From a virus: a DNA stretch of 55,279 nucleotides. Position numbers and translations under genes: made by a program. Shown one piece after another: positions 25,463-34,095 of the stretch; positions within the stretch are counted from its first letter, which is position 1, and each line of letters starts with the position of its first letter. The notes beneath the pieces were generated by a model. It searched no databases. It was given only the letters and a program-made list of their open reading frames with translations, and was not told the origin of the DNA. The stretch spans positions 1-55,279 of IMG/VR virus record IMGVR_UViG_3300011013_000014, one strand, 5' to 3'.

Positions 25463-27013
25463 ATGACACATACAATCGATGTGAGTAAACTTGCTCGTGA
25501 GGCTGCAGAGCTTTTAAGCGGCCGTGAGTATTTTGTAAGCACAGTATTAGAGCGTGTTCGCCAAGCTGCTAACAAATACCCTCATGACGGCGCTATTAGG
25601 ACAGCTCAGAATGTCTTAGAGGGCCGCGTGGCCAAGCAGGGGTCCCTGGCAACGATCAGTCAGAATGATTTTAGCGAGATCTACCGTGAGGTTAGCGGAC
25701 TGGGCCTTGCTACTAATTTCCGTGAAACTCTAGGTGACTTGCTCATAGATGCTGCGCCAGAGCGCGACGCTCATTACAATGAGGATTTCGCTAGCTCTCT
25801 TCGTAGCAGTGGCACTGAGCTCGATATAAGCGATCCTGACATGGTAGAATCTCTTGCTGGCTTGTTCGGCGAGCCTTCTAATGTGGCTAAAGGGTCATTT
25901 GTTGATAATGGCCGCAAAGGCGTTGAATTAGAGCTGTCCTCCCTGGGGTTTTCCAATCCGTCTGTTGAGATTGCAGCCAGAAATGATAAATTTGTTGTTT
26001 ACGCAGCAGCAATTGAGTCTACTGGAGGGCGTTTTGCGGCCTTGATTCCGGCAGAGGTAAAACTGGGCACTGTGTTAATGCCCAGCGTGTTTGTCTCTGG
26101 CAGTGAATTTGTGGATTTCAATAAAAGCAATTTAATGGCCCATGCACAAATGATTTCGCAAGGCATGCGAAATGCTGAGCCGGCAAAGGTATTGTCCGCA
26201 TTAACCGCTAATGCTGTCAGTAAAGAATCTTTTGAGAGCGTCACAGCTGATATGAGTGATGACATAGCTCTCAATTCCCCTGGGCTGTATCAAAGTGATA
26301 TTGAGCCAGTACGCCAAGACATGCTTGAGCTTGAAGTTCCAAATCCCGAAGTTCCTGAGGCTTTGGCGCATTTAACCGAATCCATGGTTCGCGAGGCATT
26401 GGTCGAATCAGGTCTCTCTTATAATACGGAATTAATTACCAATGCCAAGGCCCTAGTATCTAGTGAGCTTCGCAGCATGGGCATTCCTTGTAATAAGGTA
26501 ACGGTAGCTTCTGAGTTTGATGGCGGCATTTGTATTGCTGCTAATTTGACCGGCCCAGGTGGTGTAAAAACCATTGAGGTGCCAGTAGAGGTTGTAAACG
26601 GTCGCATTTTAATGCCGAGCGTATTTACCTCGGGAGTAGTAGCCAAGCCCTTTGATGTATCTAGTCTGAAATCTTTTGCTAGTGATGATAATGGTGGTAA
26701 GTTTAGCGCTATCTACTCTGATAAATACGGCATGAGTTTTCCTGACTTGCATGACTTGACCCTTAAAAGCGCATCTTACGGCAATTTTGTAGACGTAGAA
26801 GAGTGTTTGGCAGTTATTTCTGAGAATTATGGCGACCAGCTACACAAGGTTGCATTTGATGATCTAATGGGCTTGCTCGCTCTTGGCTTTAATGACTCCG
26901 AAGAGTCTGATGGCATGGATAAATATATGAAAGAGGCCATTGATAAGGCTCAGTACGAAGAAGCCAGTATCAAAATGAGCAGTAATCTAATGTATCTTCT
27001 TCCAGAAGACTGA
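25463..27013 (+). CDS. probable abundant virion protein with internal duplication, 516 aa
   Basis: No known family. Two roughly 75-residue stretches are related: one with KLGTVLMPSVFVSGSEF (about residues 195-215) and one with VNGRILMPSVFTSGVV (about 375-395), each preceded by beta strands and followed by a helix. Arg codons are nearly all CGT/CGC, unlike the AGR-rich replication genes, which suggests strong expression. SD GAGGG is upstream. It could be a major tail, head or injected protein; it does not show an HK97 capsid pattern by eye. Confidence 0.65.
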   Translation: MTHTIDVSKLAREAAELLSGREYFVSTVLERVRQAANKYPHDGAIRTAQNVLEGRVAKQGSLATISQNDFSEIYREVSGLGLATNFRETLGDLLIDAAPERDAHYNEDFASSLRSSGTELDISDPDMVESLAGLFGEPSNVAKGSFVDNGRKGVELELSSLGFSNPSVEIAARNDKFVVYAAAIESTGGRFAALIPAEVKLGTVLMPSVFVSGSEFVDFNKSNLMAHAQMISQGMRNAEPAKVLSALTANAVSKESFESVTADMSDDIALNSPGLYQSDIEPVRQDMLELEVPNPEVPEALAHLTESMVREALVESGLSYNTELITNAKALVSSELRSMGIPCNKVTVASEFDGGICIAANLTGPGGVKTIEVPVEVVNGRILMPSVFTSGVVAKPFDVSSLKSFASDDNGGKFSAIYSDKYGMSFPDLHDLTLKSASYGNFVDVEECLAVISENYGDQLHKVAFDDLMGLLALGFNDSEESDGMDKYMKEAIDKAQYEEASIKMSSNLMYLLPED

Positions 27014-27022
27014 GGTTTATGA

Positions 27023-27907
27023 ATGCTACTTACTTATTTAGCGAAAACAGCAAATTTACTAGACAGTGTTGGCACCGAACAGTCTACCCAGGCTGCGGAG
27101 GGCATAGATGCCGTATTGGCGAGCTTACACAAACAAGCTACTGATCCAGTTCTATCTTTTTATAAAGAATTAAACGAGTTGGAAAGCAAAATAGCTGCTG
27201 TGGCAGCAGCTGCAGATCAGTCAGGAGTTAAAGATTATATAGACGGCTTCGACGATTTGTTTGGCTCTGTTGGCCAAGCGGTAGCCTCCTTGGCTGACCG
27301 CATGCGTGGAGATGAAGGCCTCGATATAGCAGGGCGCTTGGATGCCCAGCATCCTTCTGTTGGAGATGACAGAGAGAACACAAGAGGAGAGCCCCTAGTT
27401 CCTTCTCCAATTGATTTAGGACAAGAGGGCGTATTAGCATCCGAAGTATTTAATCGATTAAGCAAGGTTGCAGACATTATTGATGAGGACGGCTCAGTAG
27501 AGGCTGCTAATATTATTGATGGAATCACTAAAGAGGCAATGGACTTGCCTAGCTATCCTAGTAGGATGGAGACTAGGGAGCCACTTTATAATGCTAAAAA
27601 GCGTAATGAAGAAAATATGTTCGAAGTAGTTAAGCGCGAGGTTACTGAAAACCGGCAAAAGCATCATCTAAGGACCATGCAGGACCACGCAGAGAGCTTG
27701 AGCACTCGTTATTCTCCTGAATTGCCCGGCGTGCAAGTGCTGCATGTTGCGGACGGTGTTTACCAGGATGCTCTTACTAAGAAGATTTATGATTTTAATC
27801 AAGGATGGTCTGGTACGGATGGCCAAAAATACCCAGGCGGTTCGGTCAAAAATCAGACCCCGGCCTTGACCCAATATTACTCCCCTTCGCGCCTGTTTGA
27901 TATTTAA
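27023..27907 (+). CDS. virion candidate with two helical-hairpin motifs, 294 aa
   Basis: The protein opens with LAKTANLLDSVG...AAEGIDAVLASL and repeats the theme near residue 140 (LSKVADIIDEDG, then AANIIDGITKEA). This LA-x-x-LD-x-x-G...A-x-x-ID motif recurs in several other genes of the window (41217, 43808, 50800, 52149, 53086). The C-terminal part is polar and ends in an aromatic SPSRLFDI. A terminator follows. Function is unknown; a structural role is inferred from the shared motif. Confidence 0.65.
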   Translation: MLLTYLAKTANLLDSVGTEQSTQAAEGIDAVLASLHKQATDPVLSFYKELNELESKIAAVAAAADQSGVKDYIDGFDDLFGSVGQAVASLADRMRGDEGLDIAGRLDAQHPSVGDDRENTRGEPLVPSPIDLGQEGVLASEVFNRLSKVADIIDEDGSVEAANIIDGITKEAMDLPSYPSRMETREPLYNAKKRNEENMFEVVKREVTENRQKHHLRTMQDHAESLSTRYSPELPGVQVLHVADGVYQDALTKKIYDFNQGWSGTDGQKYPGGSVKNQTPALTQYYSPSRLFDI

Positions 27908-27927
27908 AATACGGCAGAGGGAGTGCT

Positions 27928-27968
27928 GGGGTTTTCTACTTGATTAGCAAGTAGGAGCCCCATTTTTT
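27928..27968 (+). terminator. intrinsic terminator before the Dps-like gene
   Basis: GGGG...CTACTTG (27928-27942) pairs with CAAGTAG...CCCC (27948-27961) around a five-base loop with a small internal bulge, followed by ATTTTTTAT. It sits in the 78-base gap and isolates the Dps-like gene from upstream transcription. Confidence 0.8.
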
Positions 27969-27985
27969 ATTTAAGGAGACTTGGT

Positions 27986-28501
27986 ATGGATTTGGATTAT
28001 TTAGGAATGCGCAGGATACATAGGCTTACTCGTTTGGCAGGCGCCACAAAGGGAATGGCTTCAAAATTAGTTCCCTTGCTTGCATGTACTAGAGCGCTTG
28101 CTGTAGTTGCTCAGAGCTACCATTGGCGTACAGAGGGCGAGAGTTACTATTCTGATCATCTTTTATTTGAGCGCATTTATGGCGCAGCGAATGACATGAT
28201 TGATGGCCTTGCTGAGAAAATAGTAGGACTATGCGGGGACGGATCTTTAGTGGAAATTAATTTACAAACTAAATTAATCTCTGAGTTGGTAGAGAGTCAC
28301 TCTCCTCCTGACACGAAGTCAGAAGCATTTCCCGCCTCCCTATTAGCCTTTACAGAGCATAGTATTGATTGTATAAAGAAAGTGTTAGAAGAACTAAAAG
28401 GGTCGGATTCATTATCTGACGGTCTTGAAGACATGCTTCAAGGCATTGCTAGTAAGCACGAAGAGCATGTTTATTTACTGCAGCGCCGAATAGGAGAGTA
28501 A
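27986..28501 (+). CDS. dps: Dps-like ferritin protein
   Basis: 171 residues, SD AAGGAG. The Dps ferroxidase signature is present with exact spacing: H46 (in YHWRTEGESY), H58, E62, D73 and E77 (IDGLAEKI). These match E. coli Dps H51, H63, D67, D78 and E82 at intervals of 12, 4, 11 and 4. Dps 12-mers oxidise and store iron and protect DNA. The N-terminal extension (RRIHRLTRL) is basic, as in DNA-binding Dps. It lies among virion and packaging genes behind its own terminator, so it may protect DNA during late infection or be packaged. Confidence 0.82.
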   Translation: MDLDYLGMRRIHRLTRLAGATKGMASKLVPLLACTRALAVVAQSYHWRTEGESYYSDHLLFERIYGAANDMIDGLAEKIVGLCGDGSLVEINLQTKLISELVESHSPPDTKSEAFPASLLAFTEHSIDCIKKVLEELKGSDSLSDGLEDMLQGIASKHEEHVYLLQRRIGE

Positions 28502-28504
28502 TAG

Positions 28505-29209
28505 TTGGCACCTCAAAATAAAATCATAAATCACCCTTGTAGGGACGAAATCACAAGGAAGCTTACCAGCGGAGAGTCTGTAAGGGATATTTCTGCCTGG
28601 TTGGCTGATAAGTACCCGGCGACAACCCAGAGACATTTGCGCATTAGCCCCAGTAGCATCCAGCAGTTCAAACGAGATCATCTTAATTTGACGGGGCAGG
28701 TTTTAAAAGATATTAAGGACGCGTCTCGTCAGACTAAAGCTATTATAAAGGAAGAAGTTACCAAGGATATGGTGAGGCAAAGCACTGCGTACCAAGAAGC
28801 TATACAGGCTATAGCGGAAGAAAAGCTAGATGTTCAGCGTGAGCTAGTCGAAGTAGTACATATTTTGAAAGCAAAAATAGAGTATTTCTATAACAAATTA
28901 GAAATGCAGGATTTTAGCGAAAAACAAGAGAAAGCTTTTCAGAAATATTTAGATCAAATGATGCATTCTCTTGAGGCTTATAAGAAATATGTTGAAGGGC
29001 ATACGGAAACTACCGAACACAATATAAATGTTAATATCGTTACTGATCAAGTTGGTCTTATTCGTGAATCAGTTAGGGAGATACTTTTAGATATGGAGCC
29101 AGACATGGCAGTGTCCTTTATGGGCAAACTCAATGGAAAAATGAGGAATCTGTCTTATAACTCCGAAATGCACAGTCAGTTATACGATGATGGTATTACT
29201 AATGTCTGA
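28505..29209 (+). CDS. HTH protein, possible terminase small subunit (TTG start)
   Basis: 234 residues from TTG 28505, with GGAGAG upstream at the end of the Dps gene. The N-terminus reads as a helix-turn-helix (LTSGESVRDISAWLADKY, then ISPSSIQQF), followed by a long coiled-coil and an acidic C-terminal helical region. That is the general layout of small terminases: DNA-binding, oligomerisation, then contact with TerL. TerL lies 5 kb downstream rather than adjacent, so the call is tentative. The stop overlaps the next start. Confidence 0.4.
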   Translation: MAPQNKIINHPCRDEITRKLTSGESVRDISAWLADKYPATTQRHLRISPSSIQQFKRDHLNLTGQVLKDIKDASRQTKAIIKEEVTKDMVRQSTAYQEAIQAIAEEKLDVQRELVEVVHILKAKIEYFYNKLEMQDFSEKQEKAFQKYLDQMMHSLEAYKKYVEGHTETTEHNINVNIVTDQVGLIRESVREILLDMEPDMAVSFMGKLNGKMRNLSYNSEMHSQLYDDGITNV

Positions 29210-30713
29210 TGAATTGGATTTCAACTCCGAGATACAGGTGCTTTTAAGCTCTGGCACTCTCAATACCTATATGGCTCATTACCTTAGTGATATGGGCAAG
29301 GAAGGGTTGAATGAGAAACTGTGGCAAGAGGCTATGGATGATGCCATAGAGGCATCTGTAGCGGGCGTGGACTCAGAAGAGGAATTCCTTACTTTTTTCT
29401 ATATTGATCATTTTGTTGAGCAGGCATGCGAAGATATATTCGGTGTTAAATTGGATGATAAGGAAGAGGCGGAATTAAAATATTTCATGTTTGACTTGCG
29501 CGGGGAAGTGGACTTTGGCGCTTTATCAACATATCATGGCGCTGTATTGCAATGGTTACAAAGCAAAAAGGATATTGAAACGAAGGCACATCCAAATCGC
29601 AAACCCTCTTTTGTTCCTTTGAGTAAATACAATATAGAGAATTGGAAAGCATTGGCTGAAAGAATAGCCAAGTCAGTAATGGTAGGGTTTTCCAGGGCGT
29701 TTGCATTAAAAGAGGCATCTTCTACTTTGGGGAACCAGGAACGGTTTGATTTTCTCGTTTGGTACAAGTATTTTGTCACTGGAGAGAATACCAAGTATGA
29801 TGTAAATTCTCAAATAAAAGCTAAGAATAGGGAGATAAGAGCGATGGCACATTTGGAAAAACAGGCAATATCGTTTGATAGTCAGTATTACTATATTCCC
29901 AAGTATAAGGAAGAGCCTAAGCCGGCTATAAGCAAAGATCCATTTACTCCCTATGACGATAAGGATGCCTCTGATTTTCAATCTGTTAGAAAGAAATTAA
30001 TGAGCCGTATTTTTGCCATCGACAAGCTTCTTGAGAAATATCGCAAGGTGCTTCCTGTAGACCAGGTTGATGGCATTGAAGATGCTATGACTGAGTTGCG
30101 AAAAAAGGTACGCAAATTAAAGATGGCTACCACTATCAGTGACACTATGATTAAGACAGCCAATATATTACGAAATAAGTTTTCTTTTAGCGAGGGAGCT
30201 GATGAGCTCATTGCTATTGCTGCTGAGCAAGAAGGTAAAGACTTTGAGGAGCCCAGTGCTGGGCAAATAGTTTTAGATAATAGGCAAACGGAGCTGCGCG
30301 CCATCATAGAAGAGTTGTACGAAGTAAGTCATGCTCTTAAAAATAGGAACCTAGTAAGGCGTTTGGCAGAGATTGACATTAGGCTGCATGGAATAAACAT
30401 GTCTAGCTTTTTCCCAGAGATTACCGACGCCCAATCACGCCTCATTGATGCTTATGGTTACGCTAGTAATAAAGTAGATGATGTGTTGCCACGCTTGCAG
30501 GGCGGCATCGCCTTGGAAGCCTTAGAAGACAAGGTTGATTCTAGTGAAAAGGGCAAGTCCTTGGCTGATGAGGTAAAAGATATGTCTAAAAATATAAAGG
30601 TGCCTAGCGAGCCCAAGCCACAGGGCGCTCCCACTCAAAAGCCAGTCCCATCTCTTATCAAGGACGTAGAGCCTGCCGAAGTGGCTAATATAGACGTGCC
30701 ATTGGCGGGATAA
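29202..30713 (+). CDS. unrecognised virion candidate, 503 aa
   Basis: Start placed at ATG 29202, which overlaps the previous stop by eight bases; the frame extends five codons further. The protein is acidic and mostly helical, with an MIKTANILRNKF segment near residue 320 and a Pro-rich C-terminal tail (PKPQGAPTQKPVPS). Long helical proteins with flexible tails are common among head and neck proteins. No family recognised. Confidence 0.65.
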   Translation: MSDELDFNSEIQVLLSSGTLNTYMAHYLSDMGKEGLNEKLWQEAMDDAIEASVAGVDSEEEFLTFFYIDHFVEQACEDIFGVKLDDKEEAELKYFMFDLRGEVDFGALSTYHGAVLQWLQSKKDIETKAHPNRKPSFVPLSKYNIENWKALAERIAKSVMVGFSRAFALKEASSTLGNQERFDFLVWYKYFVTGENTKYDVNSQIKAKNREIRAMAHLEKQAISFDSQYYYIPKYKEEPKPAISKDPFTPYDDKDASDFQSVRKKLMSRIFAIDKLLEKYRKVLPVDQVDGIEDAMTELRKKVRKLKMATTISDTMIKTANILRNKFSFSEGADELIAIAAEQEGKDFEEPSAGQIVLDNRQTELRAIIEELYEVSHALKNRNLVRRLAEIDIRLHGINMSSFFPEITDAQSRLIDAYGYASNKVDDVLPRLQGGIALEALEDKVDSSEKGKSLADEVKDMSKNIKVPSEPKPQGAPTQKPVPSLIKDVEPAEVANIDVPLAG

Positions 30714-30714
30714 A

Positions 30715-31467
30715 ATGAAATTAGCTGAGATTCTAAATGTATTACAAGGAGTTGCTGACCAAAATGGCTTGAGCAAGCCATATGTTGTGGGTGGAATTCC
30801 ACGCAATATTATATTAGATATTTTGGATAATTTAAACGATGTGGATATAACTACCGGCTCAGCAGATATTGATGAGCTGGCTGATTTGTTTGCTGAAGCG
30901 CTTGGTGTTGAAGCCAAGGTTTTAAAGGATGGCCATAAGAAGGTCATATTCGAGGGAATATCTATTGACTTTTCTAGTAATTTTATGTATCCGAACATTG
31001 ATGAAATGCTTTCTGATATGGGAGTTACTGAAATAAATGACTTAGCAAGAGAGACTTATAGTAGGGATTTTACAGTTAATACCCTACTAACTCCTTTGGA
31101 TTTTAGCTCTATTATAGACTTAACAGGCAAGGGGGTATCTGACGTTAATGAGAGGCTACTGCGCTGCCCCGTTGATTGCAACTTAGCATTTAAACATTCT
31201 CCAATACGTATTATAAGGGCGTTTTATTATAGTGCCAAGTACGACCTGGCCCTATCAGGAGACGTTCAGAAAGCCGTGGTAAATAATCTTGATTTACTAG
31301 CCGGGGTGAGCAAGCAGTATATGGGAGATAAAGTTAATAAAATAGTTGAGATGAAGCCTAGCGTGCTAAGCACCATGATCGAGCTAGGAGTGCTGCACAA
31401 GGTACCCATGACTAAAGAACTAAGTAAGGCTTTGATCAAAAACAGGCAAATAGGCAAGGTACTATGA
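30715..31467 (+). CDS. CCA-adding/poly(A) polymerase-family nucleotidyltransferase, short
   Basis: 250 residues of the class II head and neck only; bacterial enzymes are about 400. Motifs: VVGGIPRN (26-31, where the family has GGxxRD), NDVDITT with D42 and D44 as metal ligands, SIDF (D85), TYSRDFTVNTLL, and the neck helix HSPIRIIRAFYYSAKY. The RD aspartate of motif A is Asn here. It could repair tRNA CCA ends during infection or add nucleotides to another RNA. It is surprising between virion genes. Catalytic carboxylates are present, so activity is plausible. Confidence 0.8.
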   Translation: MKLAEILNVLQGVADQNGLSKPYVVGGIPRNIILDILDNLNDVDITTGSADIDELADLFAEALGVEAKVLKDGHKKVIFEGISIDFSSNFMYPNIDEMLSDMGVTEINDLARETYSRDFTVNTLLTPLDFSSIIDLTGKGVSDVNERLLRCPVDCNLAFKHSPIRIIRAFYYSAKYDLALSGDVQKAVVNNLDLLAGVSKQYMGDKVNKIVEMKPSVLSTMIELGVLHKVPMTKELSKALIKNRQIGKVL

Positions 31468-32036
31468 GCGTTGCTGTGCATTTACGCAAGTCATTTCGGA
31501 GCATGCTTCTTGACGTGGAATTAGAAAGGCGCGCCGCGTTTGAGGAAGCAGACTTGCCAGCATTGCATTGCTGGAGTAAAACTAGTAATGACTTAGGCTC
31601 TGTACTTGCTTTGTCAGATGTTGACTTAATTAGATTTACTGCATTTGCAGTTGCAAGCAAAAGCAAGCCAAGTGGTTACTTATTGCCCAGAAAACAGGTG
31701 TTTAGGAATAATTATGATTATGGTGAGGGGTGGCCTACCATGATGGATGATTTTAGATCTGGAAAAATAAAGGGAGTGCGTGATTTTATTGAAAAGAAAC
31801 GCAATGATCCTCCTGTTATTAAGGACTTGTATGAGGGCGATGCTGGTAATAAGAAAAAGGCTGGCAAAAGTGGTAAAAAGAAGAAGAAGGAACGGGCTGG
31901 CCTGGCATTTGACCCCCTGCTCTTTGATTCTTACTGTAAGCAGAAATCAAAATATTGGAAAAAGAACCGCAAATCCCCCTCTGATGCTGTAGAGGATTTT
32001 ATCGAATACTCTGAAAGTGTGGATTGTTATCAATGA
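31464..32036 (+). CDS. unrecognised basic protein, 190 aa
   Basis: Overlaps the nucleotidyltransferase by four bases (ATGA). The C-terminal third has a Lys-rich stretch (KKKAGKSGKKKKKERAG) and ends in a helix; the front part is mixed. The basic patch suggests nucleic-acid contact. No family recognised. Confidence 0.6.
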   Translation: MSVAVHLRKSFRSMLLDVELERRAAFEEADLPALHCWSKTSNDLGSVLALSDVDLIRFTAFAVASKSKPSGYLLPRKQVFRNNYDYGEGWPTMMDDFRSGKIKGVRDFIEKKRNDPPVIKDLYEGDAGNKKKAGKSGKKKKKERAGLAFDPLLFDSYCKQKSKYWKKNRKSPSDAVEDFIEYSESVDCYQ

Positions 32037-32575
32037 CTGAATTGCCCATTATAAAAGAAGCTATAATACGATCGCCAGATGGGCGCAAGTGTCCTTATGG
32101 TTTGGAAATTGCAATTTCGTGTCATAATGCTGGTCAAAGCGTTGATCAAATGCAGGTGTTGGACTCTTTGCCGGCAGAGAAAAGAGATAGGTGCGCCGCT
32201 AGCAATAGAAAGGTTTATAGGCATCATCAAAATGGCGAAAGATGTGTTTATGCGGATAAAATAGTAGAGGGCAAAGACTTTGTTCATTGCGATCTAGGAG
32301 AGCCGGGTGAGCGCATTAGCGACACTCCCATGAGGCCAGCGCCTTATTATCCCAGAGTGTTTAACGGACTGGGGCAATCTGGCCTTTATAGCTGGCAGAT
32401 GGGAGATTATACTGATTATTCAGGCTCCTATCAGTTATTTGACTCGTTGTTCTTCGCCATGTATGCGTCAGGTTGGAAAATAGGAATAGAGAAAGTATCT
32501 TCTAAAGATTACAGTTCTAAATATTATTATGAAATAGATGGTATTTGGGCAGAAAATGATTCGGAGGCAGAATAA
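32033..32575 (+). CDS. unrecognised protein with Cys/His residues, 180 aa
   Basis: The start is ATG 32033, forming an ATGA overlap with the previous stop; an in-frame TTG lies nine bases earlier. The N-terminal half has spaced Cys and His residues (CPYGLEIAISCHNAG, RCAASNRKVYRHH, CVYADK, HCDLGEPG), possibly metal-binding. The C-terminal half is rich in Tyr and Trp. Its stop overlaps the next ATG. Function unknown. Confidence 0.6.
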   Translation: MTELPIIKEAIIRSPDGRKCPYGLEIAISCHNAGQSVDQMQVLDSLPAEKRDRCAASNRKVYRHHQNGERCVYADKIVEGKDFVHCDLGEPGERISDTPMRPAPYYPRVFNGLGQSGLYSWQMGDYTDYSGSYQLFDSLFFAMYASGWKIGIEKVSSKDYSSKYYYEIDGIWAENDSEAE

Positions 32576-33483
32576 TGGAAATTGTAGATTTGGGTGAGCT
32601 ACCGCTCGATGTTGTAGAAGTAGAGCTGCCAGAGGGCGTTGAGGTAGAAGATCTTGGATCTGATATCCCTATGTTACCTGGAGCGTTAGAAGCAATTCTA
32701 GAACCAGAGGTAGAAGTGGAAGACTCTGCTAGGCCAAAAACGTGGGAAGAGGACAATGATCATGGTCAGTTTATCATATATATGACAAGACGAGTAGATG
32801 AAATTCCTCAACACAGCGGCCAAACAACTGTGGGGTGCGAGAAAGCTATTGCTTTCCTTAAACGACTGGATAAAGAAATAAGTCGTGCCGTGCAGTCCGA
32901 TGAAGATAATGTAATTGATGAGGGCGAAGCAGAGGGGCTACGGGACAAAATAAATGATTATATATCGAAATTAGATGAAGCTCTTGAACGGCTAATGTCT
33001 GATAAACGCCCCAAAAAGAAGGCGTCTGTTCGCCTTGGCAAGAATGTAGTTGCGCGCATGAATGATGGCGTTGATATAGGGTATTATATTCCAGTTATTC
33101 GTGATGATGAAGAAGAGCTCTTAAAAGTAACACTTGCAGAGCCTACCCCTGAACAAGTGCAGCTTTTTACATCAGCCGATGATGAGCGCAGTGGCCTTAA
33201 AAAAGAAGGGCAGACTGCAAAAATAGTCTTAATCGAGGATCCTTTCTTGCACAGCATTACTAGAATTTTAATTAATTCTCACGTTTCTGCAGGTAGGAAT
33301 ATTGAGGAAGTATATGATAATTTAAAAAAGAAATATGCATTTACTTCTCGCGAAGAGCTGAGCATACAGGAGCTCTTGCTGCAAAAAGGCATGCCAATTT
33401 TTAAGGATTTCGGTAGGATTGGAGAGGAAGCAGACCCTGCCGATGGCAAGGGCGTAGAGTTTTCAACTACTTATCAATCATAG
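32575..33483 (+). CDS. unrecognised acidic protein, 302 aa
   Basis: The first 60 residues are strongly acidic and Val-rich (VEVELPEGVEVEDLG). A helical middle follows, then KKKASVRLG near residue 150, one of the K-x-A-S sites shared by the virion candidates. The C-terminus is helical. An acidic propeptide removed by the prohead protease at KKAS would be a natural reading, but that is inference. No family recognised. Confidence 0.6.
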   Translation: MEIVDLGELPLDVVEVELPEGVEVEDLGSDIPMLPGALEAILEPEVEVEDSARPKTWEEDNDHGQFIIYMTRRVDEIPQHSGQTTVGCEKAIAFLKRLDKEISRAVQSDEDNVIDEGEAEGLRDKINDYISKLDEALERLMSDKRPKKKASVRLGKNVVARMNDGVDIGYYIPVIRDDEEELLKVTLAEPTPEQVQLFTSADDERSGLKKEGQTAKIVLIEDPFLHSITRILINSHVSAGRNIEEVYDNLKKKYAFTSREELSIQELLLQKGMPIFKDFGRIGEEADPADGKGVEFSTTYQS

Positions 33484-33492
33484 GAGGCCGTC

Positions 33493-34086
33493 ATGAGTGA
33501 AATTGGAGCAAAAGAACTGCAGTGGATTTTATCTGGTCCTGCATTTGGTAGAAATAACCAGCAAGCAAGGCAGATGAGAGGAGAGCAAAAAGCCGATTGG
33601 ATGGAGGCTTTTATTATGGCTAACTCCAAAAATGACCCCACTATTAATGCAGCAACTGGCATTAAACACACCGTGGATTCTATTGTGGCTGAGCTTAGAG
33701 AACGAGTGCAATTGGATGCCTTTACCAAGCAGGCCTCGCTTACTCCCCCGCTGGCTGTAAAGGCTTCTGACGGTGATCAGAAAGCTATACTGGAAGTAAT
33801 GGCCGATTACGTTACAAGGCATTACCTGCTTCCTGAGCGCGGCAGAACGTCACTTCCTGCCTTGTTCGAAGCCATTAAGGATAGGTTCGGAACTAAAGTC
33901 ATAGTGGCAGCAGGCGGCCCAGATTATATTAAAGAATTGCTCGCTAAACTAAAAGGAGATCATGAAACTCCTAATTTGGCTGATGGCCTGCCCACTTATG
34001 ACGGACAGCCCCTAACCGTACGGTATGATGGAGATATGCGCGATAGCTCTAACTTTCTAACGCAAGACGCCGGCAGTGTAATTTAA
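33493..34086 (+). CDS. unrecognised protein, 197 aa (probable virion)
   Basis: Strong SD AGGAGG before ATG 33493. The product is mainly helical, with KQASLTPP and VKASDGD (33727-33768) near the middle, resembling the K-x-A-S sites elsewhere. It precedes the GIY-YIG gene and large terminase. No family recognised. Confidence 0.6.
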   Translation: MSEIGAKELQWILSGPAFGRNNQQARQMRGEQKADWMEAFIMANSKNDPTINAATGIKHTVDSIVAELRERVQLDAFTKQASLTPPLAVKASDGDQKAILEVMADYVTRHYLLPERGRTSLPALFEAIKDRFGTKVIVAAGGPDYIKELLAKLKGDHETPNLADGLPTYDGQPLTVRYDGDMRDSSNFLTQDAGSVI

Positions 34087-34095
34087 AGGTGATTA

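Noticed and set aside
31464-32036. Histone-like or DNA-compaction protein because of the Lys-rich stretch
   Set aside because: The Lys run is short and embedded in a mixed protein with no histone or HU motif, so only a basic patch is reported.
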